NCBI GenBank assembly: GCA_023423795.1
Contig: JAFAEX010000136.1
Location: forward strand, 1-64,000
DNA length: 64,000 nucleotides
Source of the DNA: Chloroflexota bacterium
GTDB lineage: Bacteria > Chloroflexota > Chloroflexia > Thermomicrobiales > UBA6265
Reading direction: 5' to 3'
Shown here: positions 27,552 to 35,855 of the stretch, piece after piece
How the letters are laid out: every line of letters starts with the position of its first letter
Position numbering within the stretch: position 1 is the stretch's first letter
Made by a program: the position numbers and the translations under genes
The notes under the pieces: model-generated
The model's database searches: none
The model's input: only the letters and a program-made list of their open reading frames with translations
What the model was told of the DNA's origin: nothing

Positions 27552-28196
27552 CTAGGACGCCAGTTCCGCGCCCTGCCGCCGCGCCTGCAGCCGCTCGATC
27601 AGCGCCGAGGCGTCGCGGCGGGTGATCTCCTCCAGCCGCACGCCGAAGAGGTGCTTGACCTCGTCGTCGATGTCGCTGGGGGAGAGGCCAGCCTCGCGGG
27701 CGATCGCCTGCACGAAGCGGATCTGGCGCTGGGTCGCCGGCTGGTTGAGCTGCGCCGCCGGCGCGGGCCGCTCGTGCTCGTCGATGTGGGTCACCGGGGC
27801 GAGCCGCCGGCCGCGGGTGGCGTTGAAGTCGATCGGGGCATCGACCACCTGTGGGCGGCGCGCCCCGGCGCCGAAGTCGAAGTCCGGGCAGAACTGGGTG
27901 CCGAACCCGAGCGCGGCCAGCGCGCGGCCGATCGCCTTGGTTTCGGCCTTCTCGATGTAGTCGCGGAAATCGTCCGGCCCTTCGCTGCCCCACCCGGTGG
28001 CGGAGCCGCCGCCGGGGACGGTCACGGTGGCGCGGAACACGGCCAGCGACCCGTCGTGGCTGACCATCTCGGTCTCGATCGACGCGTCGGGGTGGGTCTC
28101 GCGCAGCCAGACCAGCCGCCACTTGACCTCGAGATAATCCGCCCCGCCCACTTTGGTGAGGTAGCGGCTGGGCTCGAATGCTGCGTTGGCGGCCAT
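27552..28196 (-). CDS. Probable single-strand-annealing/recombination protein, SOS-regulated
   Basis: 214 residues. The first ~105 residues (YLTKVGGADYLEVKWRLVW, TGWGSEGPDDF, EKAETKAIGRALAALGFGTQF) resemble Rad52-like or phage annealing-type proteins of high-GC bacteria. This assignment is from memory of family patterns and is moderate only. A linker leads to a C-terminal helical module (ATQRQIRFVQAIAREAGLS and a terminal ASALIERLQ) of a type often fused to phage ssDNA-binding proteins. ATG 28196 has AGGAG 6 nt upstream. A consensus promoter with a LexA-type box lies directly upstream, which agrees with a DNA-repair role. Not a known core recombinase. Confidence 0.6.
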   Translation of the reverse strand: MAANAAFEPSRYLTKVGGADYLEVKWRLVWLRETHPDASIETEMVSHDGSLAVFRATVTVPGGGSATGWGSEGPDDFRDYIEKAETKAIGRALAALGFGTQFCPDFDFGAGARRPQVVDAPIDFNATRGRRLAPVTHIDEHERPAPAAQLNQPATQRQIRFVQAIAREAGLSPSDIDDEVKHLFGVRLEEITRRDASALIERLQARRQGAELAS

Positions 28197-28211
28197 CGGA
28201 CACTCCTGTTC

Positions 28212-28262
28212 AGAACGCTTGTTCTAGGATTGGATTGTACCCGTTTAGAACAAATGTGTCAA
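28212..28262 (-). promoter_or_regulatory. Consensus sigma-70 promoter with LexA-type operators
   Basis: On the minus strand TTGACA (28262-28257), exactly 17 nt, then TACAAT (28239-28234): the best promoter in the window. The palindrome AGAAC-AAGC-GTTCT (28212-28225) sits at the predicted start site and matches the GAAC-RNRY-GTTC core of Gram-positive LexA boxes. A degenerate second copy (GTTC half-site at 28251-28248) lies in the spacer. Confidence 0.8.
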
Positions 28263-28336
28263 CAAGTCCACGGACCCCGGCAGTCGTGCGCGCAGCCGGC
28301 GAGGGGCGGGCACCGGGCCGGGCGAAACGGCCGTGC

Positions 28337-28342
28337 TATACT
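28337..28342 (+). promoter_or_regulatory. -10 box of dnaN
   Basis: TATACT, about 36 nt upstream of the dnaN start after allowing for the start site. No good -35 is visible at 17 nt spacing. Confidence 0.45.
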
Positions 28343-28384
28343 GCGGCCATCGGTGTACGGACACTATTGCGGGGGTTGGTGCCG

Positions 28385-29539
28385 GTGGACGTCGCGTGCA
28401 CGCAGGAGCAGTTGCAGCGGGCCCTCGCGCTGGTGGCGCGGGCCGTGGCGACGAAGACGTCGCTGCCGGTCCTGACCAACGTGCTGGTCGGCTCCGACGG
28501 CGAGCGGTTGCGGGTCGCCGCGACCAACCTCGAGATCGGGATCACCACCTGGATCGAGGCCGACGTTCGGGAATCCGGGCAGGTCTCGGTCGATGCCCGG
28601 CTCCTCGCCGACTTCGTCAACACGCTGCCCGCCGGCTCCGTCCGTCTGCGCTCCGAGCCGGGCAAGTACTCGCTGCAGGTGCAGTCGGGCGAGGGGAAGC
28701 ACGCCACCAAAGCCGCCGTCAACGGCATCGACCCGGACGACTTTCCCGTCCTCGGCTCCGAAGCCGGCGGCGCGTTCGAGGCGGTCGTCGATCCGCAGGT
28801 CCTGCGCGAGATGATCACGCAGGTCGAGTTCGCCGCCGCGTCCGATGAGAGTCGCCCGGTGTTGGCCGGAGTGCTGGCCCGGTTCGAAGGCGATTCACTC
28901 ACGCTGGCCTCCGCCGACGGGTTCCGGCTCGCGGTCCGCACCGGCCGGCTTGCCGAACCCGTGTCCGAGAAACTCGACGCCATCGTGCCGGCGCGCGGCA
29001 TGCGCGAACTCGGCCGCATCCTCGGCGACCGGACCGATCCGGTGCGGCTGACGATCACCCCGAACCGTTCGCAGTTGATGGTGCGGGTCGAGGACGCCGA
29101 GTTCCTGTCGCGCCTGATCGAAGGCACGTTCCCCGATTACCGGGCGATCGTCCCGCGCGAGTTCGGCACCACCGTCACCCTCGGCCGCGATGCGCTGCTG
29201 ACCGCCGTGCGGCGCGCCTCGTTCTTCGCCCGCGACAACAACGACGTCGTGCGGCTGGTCGTCTCCGAGGGCGAGGGCGACGGCGAGATGGGTGCGGTCG
29301 AGGTCTCGGCGACCGCCGCCGAGCGGGGCAGCAGCCAGAGCTTCGTGGACGCTAGCGTGCGCGGGCCGGAAACGCAGATCGCCTTCAACGCCCGCTACCT
29401 CGCCGACGTGCTGGGGGTGCTGCGCAACGGCAGCGTGATGCTCGGCATGAACGGGTCGAACCAGGCCGGGGTCGTGCGCGCGGCGGACGCCGACGATTAC
29501 GATCACGTCATCATGCCGATGGTCATCGGCGCGGCCTGA
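28385..29539 (+). CDS. dnaN: DNA polymerase III sliding clamp (beta subunit)
   Basis: Ring-shaped processivity clamp. About 384 residues in three similar domains: MDVACTQEQLQRALALVARAV at the start, ATNLEIGITTWIEADV, FEAVVDPQVLREMITQVEFAA opening domain 2, EDAEFLSRLIEGTFPDYRAIVP, and the C-terminal VIMPMVIGAA that forms the protein-binding pocket. GTG 28385 was chosen because GGGGG lies 9 nt upstream; GTG 28379 is possible. recF follows after 32 nt. dnaA is not in the window. Confidence 0.95.
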   Translation: MDVACTQEQLQRALALVARAVATKTSLPVLTNVLVGSDGERLRVAATNLEIGITTWIEADVRESGQVSVDARLLADFVNTLPAGSVRLRSEPGKYSLQVQSGEGKHATKAAVNGIDPDDFPVLGSEAGGAFEAVVDPQVLREMITQVEFAAASDESRPVLAGVLARFEGDSLTLASADGFRLAVRTGRLAEPVSEKLDAIVPARGMRELGRILGDRTDPVRLTITPNRSQLMVRVEDAEFLSRLIEGTFPDYRAIVPREFGTTVTLGRDALLTAVRRASFFARDNNDVVRLVVSEGEGDGEMGAVEVSATAAERGSSQSFVDASVRGPETQIAFNARYLADVLGVLRNGSVMLGMNGSNQAGVVRAADADDYDHVIMPMVIGAA

Positions 29540-29571
29540 CCGCCCGCAACGAGGAGATCGCGCGGCCCCGC

Positions 29572-30774
29572 ATGCACCTCGCCCGCCTCGAACTCGAAGA
29601 GTTCCGCTCCTACGGCACGCTGGATCTCTCGCTGCCGCCCGCTGGCTTGCGGCTGCGCGGCGACAACGCGTCCGGCAAGTCCAGCCTGCTGGAAGCGATC
29701 GTCATGCTCGCCACCACGCGCTCGCCGCGGTCGACCGCCGAACGGGAGGTCATCCGCTGGGGCAGCGGCGAGGATCTCGGCGTCGCGCCCTTCGCCCGCA
29801 TCCGCGGCGAGGTCGTCCGCAAGGACGGCCCGAAAATCGTCGAGATTGCGCTCCAGGGCGACCCGGCCCGGAACGGCATCGCGCGCAAGCTGGTGCGGCT
29901 CAACGGCCGCCCGGCCCGCGCCTCCGACGTGGTCGGCCAGTTGAAGGCGGTGCTCTTCTCGCCGGAAGACGTGGCACTCATTTCTGGCAGCCCGTCGGGC
30001 CGCCGCCGCTACCTCGACCTGACGGTCTCGCAGACGAGCGGCGCCTACCTTCGGTCGCTGGCGCGTTACCAGCGGGTGCTGGAGCAGCGCAACAGCCTCC
30101 TCAAATCCCTCCAGCGCGAACGGGTCCGCCCGGATTCGCCGCACGTTTCCGGGCAGCTCGCGTTCTGGGACGAGGAACTGACGGCGCTCGGTTCGACCGT
30201 CGTCGCGTTCCGAATCCGGGCGCTCGATCGCCTTGGCGCGCTGGCCGCCGAAGAGTTCCGCCTGCTCACCGACGATCCTGGGTTCGCGGTCGGGTACGCG
30301 GCTTCGATCCCCGGCATCGACGACATCCCCGTCCTCGACGGCGAGGACGGTTTCGAGCGCATCCGCACCGCCGTCCATCGGTCCTTCGTCTCGGCGCTCG
30401 CCGACCGCCGGGCCGACGAGGTCCGGCGCGGGGTCAGCCTCGTCGGCCCGCATCGCGACGATTTTACGGCCACGGCGGCAGGTATCGATCTGGGCACGTT
30501 CGGCTCACGAGGTCAGCAGCGGCTGGCCGTCATCGCCCTGAAACTGGCCGAAACCGCCTACATGACCGAGGTCGCCGGCGAACCCCCGTTGCTCCTGCTC
30601 GACGACGTCCTGTCCGAACTCGATGCCGGCCACCGAGCCTTGCTGGAGCGCTCCGCGGGCAGCATCGACGCCCAGGTCATCGTTACCGGCACCCACGCCG
30701 AAGACTGGTCCGGCAGCTCGCTCGCGGACCTTCCCGCGGCGACCGTTCGCTTCGGCGCGTTGACGCTGGATTGA
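29572..30774 (+). CDS. recF: DNA replication and repair protein RecF
   Basis: SMC/ABC-type ATPase that directs RecR(O) to single/double-strand junctions. The 400-residue protein opens MHLARLELEEFRSYGTLDLSL, has Walker A LRGDNASGKSSLLEAI, KAVLFSPEDVALISGSPSGRRRYLD, the signature FGSRGQQRLAVIALKLAE and Walker B LLLLDDVLSELDAGHR. It forms the common dnaN-recF pair and works with RecR encoded at 3777. Confidence 0.97.
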   Translation: MHLARLELEEFRSYGTLDLSLPPAGLRLRGDNASGKSSLLEAIVMLATTRSPRSTAEREVIRWGSGEDLGVAPFARIRGEVVRKDGPKIVEIALQGDPARNGIARKLVRLNGRPARASDVVGQLKAVLFSPEDVALISGSPSGRRRYLDLTVSQTSGAYLRSLARYQRVLEQRNSLLKSLQRERVRPDSPHVSGQLAFWDEELTALGSTVVAFRIRALDRLGALAAEEFRLLTDDPGFAVGYAASIPGIDDIPVLDGEDGFERIRTAVHRSFVSALADRRADEVRRGVSLVGPHRDDFTATAAGIDLGTFGSRGQQRLAVIALKLAETAYMTEVAGEPPLLLLDDVLSELDAGHRALLERSAGSIDAQVIVTGTHAEDWSGSSLADLPAATVRFGALTLD

Positions 30775-31499
30775 CGCCGCCGAATCGCCCGGGTTCGGCA
30801 AGCTTCGCTCGCCGACGCCGATCCGCTCCGACCCGGACCTCGCGTGGTTGCCATCGCGTCCACCGAATCCCCACGTCTTGCGCATTCGCGGATGCCGGCG
30901 CTTGTGGGCCTCTCCACCGTGAGGCCGTCAGTCGCTGATCGTTGGCTGGTGACGAACGCCGTCCGAACCGAGTCGTCGTCGCACCAGGTTTGTTCGGTGT
31001 TTCTTCGGCGTTTATTCGCCATTTCTTCGGTGCCGGTTTTCCCATAACCATGCGGAGATCGGGTTTCTTCGGCATCCCTCCCACACACGGCGTCCCAAGA
31101 GGGGCCATCGCCGCCATCCAAAGCGAGTCCCGTTCGGCAAGCGCCGGGTCCCGGACGGTCGGCCGTTGCGGAGGCCCCTGTGCCCTGCCGGAGTCACCCC
31201 CGTTCTCGTCGAGGGCCGCCACAGGTTCCGGGCTCCGTCAAAAATGGGCAACACGGGCGGGGTCCCGGGCAACGAGCGCACCGGCGCCCGGTGGTCCGCA
31301 CACGCCGATCGCGCCGCCGTCGTGGTGATCCCGCATCTTCCCCGATCGCATCGACGCGCGGGTTTTCAACGGGATGCCGGTTGGTTGATGGCGATGCCCC
31401 TCTCACGCGCCGCATGTCCTCGGTCGCGAGCGCATGACCACCGCGATCCGGCATGCAGCCGGTGCGGGCCGGGGCGGCGATCGACCGGTTTCGCGCTGG
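30775..31499. other. Intergenic region of 725 nt without a credible gene
   Basis: Several open frames exist on both strands, but none shows a recognisable domain or a Shine-Dalgarno sequence. The stretch 30940-31060 is AT-richer than its surroundings and rich in TTCGG/TTCTTC. I see no transposase, tRNA or terminator of high quality. Confidence 0.5.
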
Positions 31500-32612
31500 T
31501 CACGGGATATCCGGCATGGCCGAGAGTTCGAACAGGTCGATGCTGGCCATGAACAGGACCGATTCCCCGTCGGCCGTCCACGCCGGGGCGCGGTCGTCGA
31601 GCGGCGTGTCGGCGATGACCCAGCGCTCGCCCGACTGCACGTCCAGCCCGTGGATCGCTCCGTTGGCCGAGAACGCGATCCGCGAGCCGTCCGGCGACCA
31701 CGCGGCGTCCAGCGGAACCAGATCCGAATCCGCCGTTAGGTTCACCACGGCGCGCGTCCCGACGTCGAGCACGCAGAGATCCGGCCCTTCGTTGCCGTGG
31801 AGCACCACCAGCAAGCGGCTGCCGTCGGGCGACCACAGCGGCCCGTACCCGGTCAGGAGCGGGCTCAGGCTGCGCTGCCGGTTTCCGTCCGCGTCAACGA
31901 CGAAGATGCCACCCGGCGCGCCGCCGATCTCTGGCGCGACCGAGAACGCGACGCGGTCGCCAGCCGGAGACCACGCCGGACGCACGGCGTCGCCGATGGC
32001 CTTCCTCTGCCCGGTCGGGTTCTCGCCGTCGATGGCCGCGCCGCTCGACCGAATCGTCGAAAGTTGCTGCCGCTGGCTGCCGTCCGGGGCGATCCGGAAG
32101 ACCTCGTCGCCGCCGCCGTCCCAAGCGAGGAACGCGAACGCCGAACCGTCAGGCGCCCAGCTCGGCTGGTTGCGCAGCGCGATGGCAACGAATCCCTCGT
32201 CGCTCCCGGGCGCGATCAGCGGAAACGTGTCGCGCGCGTCGCTGGCCGTATCGGCGACTACGATCTCCCGCGTCGTGCGGTCGATCCAGGTCAGCAGCGA
32301 CCCATCCGGCGACCAGGCCGGAACCGCCGCCGAGGCAGTTTCCGCGATCCGGACCGGGTCCGATTCGCCGCTCACCGAGCCGGTCCAGACGCCGCCGTCG
32401 GAGGACCACGCCAGTGATGTGCCGTTCGCGGCGGGAACCGGCCGGGCGGGATCGGGAGCCACCAGCCGAGGTTCGCCGCCGGCCGTCACGGCGTAGATGC
32501 CGGGCTGAAATGCCGACGCCCGGAACGCGCAGCCTCCGAGCGCCGGAACGATGGCGGCCCCGGCGACCAGCGACAGCGCAACACGGCGGTTGAAGCGGGG
32601 GGATCTCCACAT
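31500..32612 (-). CDS. WD40/TolB-like beta-propeller lipoprotein
   Basis: 370 residues. An N-terminal export signal with a lipobox-like VPALGGC at about 20-28 and an RR pair just before the hydrophobic stretch suggests a membrane-anchored extracytoplasmic protein. The body has repeated TolB-type blades, each with the W/PDG signature (PAWSPDGSLLTW, PSWAPDGSAFAF, PAWSPAGDRVAF, PLWSPDGSRLLV, AAWSPDGSRIAF, PAWTADGESVLF), about six visible. Function unknown. ATG 32612 lies 6 nt after a TACAAT -10, implying a leaderless mRNA. Confidence 0.82.
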   Translation of the reverse strand: MWRSPRFNRRVALSLVAGAAIVPALGGCAFRASAFQPGIYAVTAGGEPRLVAPDPARPVPAANGTSLAWSSDGGVWTGSVSGESDPVRIAETASAAVPAWSPDGSLLTWIDRTTREIVVADTASDARDTFPLIAPGSDEGFVAIALRNQPSWAPDGSAFAFLAWDGGGDEVFRIAPDGSQRQQLSTIRSSGAAIDGENPTGQRKAIGDAVRPAWSPAGDRVAFSVAPEIGGAPGGIFVVDADGNRQRSLSPLLTGYGPLWSPDGSRLLVVLHGNEGPDLCVLDVGTRAVVNLTADSDLVPLDAAWSPDGSRIAFSANGAIHGLDVQSGERWVIADTPLDDRAPAWTADGESVLFMASIDLFELSAMPDIP

Positions 32613-32618
32613 TGGGCC

Positions 32619-32624
32619 ATTGTA
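32619..32624 (-). promoter_or_regulatory. -10 of the propeller lipoprotein gene (leaderless)
   Basis: TACAAT on the minus strand, ending 6 nt before the ATG at 32612. The expected transcription start coincides with the A of the start codon. Confidence 0.5.
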
Positions 32625-32829
32625 CGCGGGGCGACGACGCAGACCCGTGTGTCGGGCGTGCGCGGCACTCGGACGCGGCGGGTCGGCACGCAATCGACCG
32701 TTGGATTGAACGACGGGGTTCGGCCGGGAAGGGGCGGGTCTGCGGTTTCCGGACCGCGGCAGCATCCGTCCGCGCGGCTGATGCGATGCCCGCGACCGGG
32801 GTCAGGCACGAACTGGCCGGGTAGGCCGG

Positions 32830-33150
32830 TCACTCGACCGTCAGGACACGGCTCGTTTCCCAGTCGAGCGCAATCGCGGCGGTGCACAGGAGCCCTCGAT
32901 CGTCCTCGTACCATGCGACGGCCATGACGATGGCGCGGTCGTCGGGCACACGCACGTGCCCGACGAGTTCGTCGGCCATCAGGACGCGGCCCTCGATGCG
33001 AGCACCGGGTCGCAGCGCCGCGAGCCGGGTCGCGAGTTCCCGGCCGGCATCGAGGACGCGCGGCCGATACCGGTGCATGAGCGCGCCGGCCTGCTCGTCG
33101 GCGAGGACGCAGCCGACCGGGAGATACGGTTCGACGCGGCGATCGGTCAC
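32830..33150 (-). CDS. Hypothetical protein of about 106 residues
   Basis: Reading from GTG 33150 (GGAG 8 nt upstream) gives a protein starting MTDRRVEPYLPVGCVLADEQAG and ending in a beta-rich stretch (RVPDDRAIVMAVAWYEDDRGLLCTAAIALDWETSRVLTVE cut here into its visible strands VMAVAWY and CTAAIALDW). No family recognised. Codon use (G/C in third positions) fits a real gene; the frame continues upstream to 33477 but that part looks non-coding. Confidence 0.5.
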   Translation of the reverse strand: MTDRRVEPYLPVGCVLADEQAGALMHRYRPRVLDAGRELATRLAALRPGARIEGRVLMADELVGHVRVPDDRAIVMAVAWYEDDRGLLCTAAIALDWETSRVLTVE

Positions 33151-33696
33151 GGTGCGCACTCCACGGTGTCGCGGCACGGATAACACGCGTGATCGGGGCG
33201 CGAAGACCGGACGCGTCGGCGGGCAACCACCCCCTAGACGGTCCGTCGGGCCATGGCAACGGGCAAGCGAACGCCGATTACCGATGCCGGACGAACGGGG
33301 ATTTCGTCTAGCGGACGGGCGGTACACCGTCGGCGGAAACCCGAGAGCTATGGACAATGGATACGTTCCACCACGCGCTCGACTCGACACTTGATTCGAG
33401 GGCGAATGATGGATCGGTGAGGAGATTCCGGCAAGGGCTTGCGGGAAGACCACCCGGCATCGGCCGACTGCCATCACGAACCCCGGAAACCGACATATCC
33501 CTGTGCGGCGGGTGCACCGGCCAACCTAGCGGCACGAGGCCGTGGGCGGTGATAGCAGGCGAACGATGACGTCGAAGTCCCGCTGGCACGGTGTCGGAGT
33601 ACCGGCATCGCTCGAAGTGGGACGATGGAACGAGAACGGCCGGAGCTCGAAAGCTCCGGCGCGTCACGAACTGCGCATGGAACGCAGCATTTCGCA
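33151..33696. other. Intergenic region with no recognised gene
   Basis: The 546 nt between the hypothetical gene and tRNA-Gln hold short open frames without domains. The only structure seen is the hairpin at 33639-33660, listed separately. Confidence 0.5.
33639..33660 (-). terminator. Hairpin downstream of tRNA-Gln
   Basis: A 9-bp perfect stem (GCCGGAGCT with AGCTCCGGC) with a CGAA tetraloop, 37 nt past the 3' end of the minus-strand tRNA and followed on that strand by CGTTCTCGTTCC. Likely a terminator or a 3'-end processing signal. Confidence 0.5.
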
Positions 33697-33770
33697 TGGC
33701 TGGGGTGCAGGGATTCGAACCCCAACTACCTGATCCAGAGTCAGGCGTCCTACCGTTAGACGACACCCCA
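33697..33770 (-). tRNA. tRNA-Gln (CTG)
   Basis: Cloverleaf on the minus strand. The acceptor TGGGGTG pairs with CACCCCA, the D arm contains AACGGTAGGAC, the anticodon loop CTCTGGA (stem CCTGA/TCAGG) gives CTG, the T arm is GGGG-TTCGAAT-CCC(T), the discriminator is G and CCA is encoded. Confidence 0.93.
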
Positions 33771-33835
33771 ATGCGCCGAGCAGTGTACCACGCGGCGCCG
33801 CAGGCTTCCACGCCGCGTGCGTCGCGGGGCCGAAC

Positions 33836-34735
33836 CTACCCGGCGGTTTCCGCTCCGGCGTCGCCCTCGCCGCCGTCGATCTCCACTCCGAGCGACGCGA
33901 ACGCGGCCGCCACCGTGTTCCGCGCCAGCACCATCGTCGTCACCGGACCGGTGCCGCCGGGGACCGGCGTCAGGGCGGAAGCACGTTCGGTGACGGACTC
34001 AGCATCGACGTCGCCGACGAGCCGGTCGCCGACGACGTTGATCCCGAAGTCGAGCACGACGGCCCCCGGGTTCACCATCTCGCCGCGCACCAGCCCAGGT
34101 GCGCCGGCGGCGACCGCCACGATGTCGGCGCAGGCGAGCAGGCCGGGCAGGTCGGCCGTGAAGCGGTGGCAGAGCGTCACCGTCGCGTTCCGGGCGGTCA
34201 GCAGCGTCGCCATCGGTTTGCCGACGACGTTGCTGCGGCCGATCACGACCGCCCGTTTCCCTTCGATGGACAACCCGTAATGGTCGAGCAGTTCGATCCC
34301 ACCCTGGGGCGTGCTCGGCCGCAACGCCGGCAGGCCGAGGTGGAGCCGCCCGGCGTTGGTCGGCGTGATGCCGTCGACGTCCTTCATAGGCGACAGGTGC
34401 TCGATCGCCAATTCGACCGGAACCTGCGGCGGCAGCGGCATCAGCAGCAGCACGCCGTGGACGGCGGGGTCCTGGTTGAGCGCGTCCAGCGTCGCCACGA
34501 AGCTGGCAGGAGAGGCATCCGTCGGCAGGTCGATCGCCCGGTGTGCCACGCCCGCGCCAGAGACCGAGCGCACGATGGAGCCGCGGTACGCGAGCGCGGC
34601 CTCGTCGCGCCCGGCGAGGACCGTCGCCAGCGTCGGCTCGACACCCGCCTGGGCGGCGAGGAGCGCGGCGGCGGCCGCCGTTTCCTCGCGGATTCGCCTG
34701 GCGACCGGAGCGCCGCGAAGCAGCTGGGCCGTCAT
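33836..34735 (-). CDS. folD: FolD-family methylenetetrahydrofolate dehydrogenase with altered cyclohydrolase site
   Basis: Family enzymes interconvert 5,10-methylene-, methenyl- and 10-formyl-tetrahydrofolate. The 299-residue protein keeps MKDVDGITPTNAGRL (Asp121), VVIGRSNVVGKPMATLL, GEMVNPGAVVLDFGIN and LTPVPGGTGPVTTMVL. By gap-free alignment with E. coli FolD, the catalytic Lys54 (YxxxK) is Ile54 and Gln98 is Leu98. The dehydrogenase half looks intact, while cyclohydrolase activity is doubtful. GGAGG lies 10 nt before the ATG. A TATACT -10 on the minus strand at 34850-34855 gives a leader of about 108 nt. Confidence 0.92.
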   Translation of the reverse strand: MTAQLLRGAPVARRIREETAAAAALLAAQAGVEPTLATVLAGRDEAALAYRGSIVRSVSGAGVAHRAIDLPTDASPASFVATLDALNQDPAVHGVLLLMPLPPQVPVELAIEHLSPMKDVDGITPTNAGRLHLGLPALRPSTPQGGIELLDHYGLSIEGKRAVVIGRSNVVGKPMATLLTARNATVTLCHRFTADLPGLLACADIVAVAAGAPGLVRGEMVNPGAVVLDFGINVVGDRLVGDVDAESVTERASALTPVPGGTGPVTTMVLARNTVAAAFASLGVEIDGGEGDAGAETAG

Positions 34736-35184
34736 CCCGATGGTTCCTCCGGACGGCGCAAGCGGGGCGGTACGCCGCCAACACGGCCTCTGGCCGAACC
34801 CGATAGCGCCCTGCTGTCGTTATTCCTCGACGCCGATCCGAACGCCCGGAGTATAGCAGCGGCCTCCAGGAGGGCCGAAACGGCCTTCTCGACGGATGCC
34901 GGGCACGCCTGCGTCTGCGATTGCCGACGGTATCGCCACCGCGGCGCCAGCTAACGACACCGAAACGCCTGCGCCGCTGTCGCCATTTCGAATGGCGCCA
35001 GCCCAATGGCGCAAAAGGCCGGTCAATTGCCATCGCGGGATCGTCTTCGTGGATAGTGTGGATAGGGTCTTGACCGGCGGGCAATGCGGTGGTACCTTCT
35101 AGGCAACGGGTCGCCCGCACGTTGACTCGTCGAACCAAACCGCCGGGTGGCGCCCGTCACCCCCGGGAGCGGAGACAGCCAGCG
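34736..35184. other. Divergent control region folD / XRE gene
   Basis: 449 nt without a gene. It contains the folD -10 (TATACT, minus, 34850-34855), an inverted repeat CGCCATT-TCG-AATGGCG (34981-34997) followed by another ATGGCGC, and the promoter of the XRE gene at 35070-35098. Confidence 0.55.
35070..35098 (+). promoter_or_regulatory. Promoter of the XRE regulator gene
   Basis: TTGACC (35070-35075), a 17-nt spacer and TACCTT (35093-35098). The leader would be about 80 nt. Confidence 0.5.
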
Positions 35185-35601
35185 ATGGGTATGCGCAACG
35201 TCGAATTCGGGGTTCAGTTGAAGGCCCAGCGCGAGGCCCGCCGGGTCTCGCAAAGCAAGCTGGCCGAGCGGGCCGACTTCGACCACTCGTACGTGAGCCG
35301 GCTGGAAAGCGGCGCCCGGATGCCCACCCGCGACGCGGTCGAGCGGTTGGCCGGCGCCCTTCTTCTTTCCCAGCCGGAAGAGGACGCGCTGCTGGCGGCG
35401 GCCGGATTCCTCCCGCGCGACGTCACTAGCCTGCTGTCGGACGAGCCGGCCCTCGGCGAGGTGCTCGACCTGCTCCAGGACGACGCCGTTCCCGCCGAGT
35501 ACCGCGACAACATGCGGCAGGTGCTGCGGCTGCTGGCCGAGCAGGCGCGGCTGGCGATCCGCACCGCGCCGGGCGCCGGCTACACCGGCGTCGCCGCCTG
35601 A
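35185..35601 (+). CDS. XRE-family helix-turn-helix regulator
   Basis: 138 residues. The N-terminal HTH reads VQLKAQREARRVSQSKLAERADFDHSYVSRLESGARMPTRDAVERLAGAL (broken here into VQLKAQREARRVSQSKLAER and the recognition part HSYVSRLESGARMP). A short C-terminal helical region follows (LSQPEEDALLAAAGFLP, LGEVLDLLQDD, MRQVLRLLAEQARLAI). ATG 35185 is preceded by a GGGAG-rich stretch about 10 nt away. It is monocistronic and ends at a terminator before dnaE. Targets are unknown; the ATGGCG repeats upstream may be its operator. Confidence 0.85.
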   Translation: MGMRNVEFGVQLKAQREARRVSQSKLAERADFDHSYVSRLESGARMPTRDAVERLAGALLLSQPEEDALLAAAGFLPRDVTSLLSDEPALGEVLDLLQDDAVPAEYRDNMRQVLRLLAEQARLAIRTAPGAGYTGVAA

Positions 35602-35631
35602 ACCGCTGGCTGCGGTTCGCCCCGCGTTCCG

Positions 35632-35668
35632 GAAACGACCCGTGGCCAACCGGCCGACGGGTCGTTTC
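35632..35668 (+). terminator. Terminator after the XRE gene
   Basis: A 12-bp stem (GAAACGACCCGT with its complement) continues into an inner GGCC/GGCC stem-loop, followed by GTTC. It separates the XRE gene from dnaE. Confidence 0.7.
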
Positions 35669-35783
35669 GTTCACCGAGCCCGGCGTCGGGCGTCCGTCGG
35701 TAATTGGTAATGGATGCTGACGGTTAGCGACTATGAACCCGATGCCGGGTTTGGCCGATCGGGCGGCGCCGTCGCCGGGCCGC

Positions 35784-35789
35784 TAGAAT
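35784..35789 (+). promoter_or_regulatory. -10 candidate of dnaE
   Basis: TAGAAT, about 65 nt before the GTG start of dnaE, which has GAGGAG 6 nt upstream. Confidence 0.35.
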
Positions 35790-35855
35790 GCCGTACGTAC
35801 ACCGGCTCGCCGTTTCCCGCCTGGCAGCCTCAACAGTGGCCACGAGGAGCGTACC

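Noticed and set aside
30683..31328. Several 60-190 codon frames after recF
   Set aside because: No ribosome-binding sites or domains, and they overlap on both strands.
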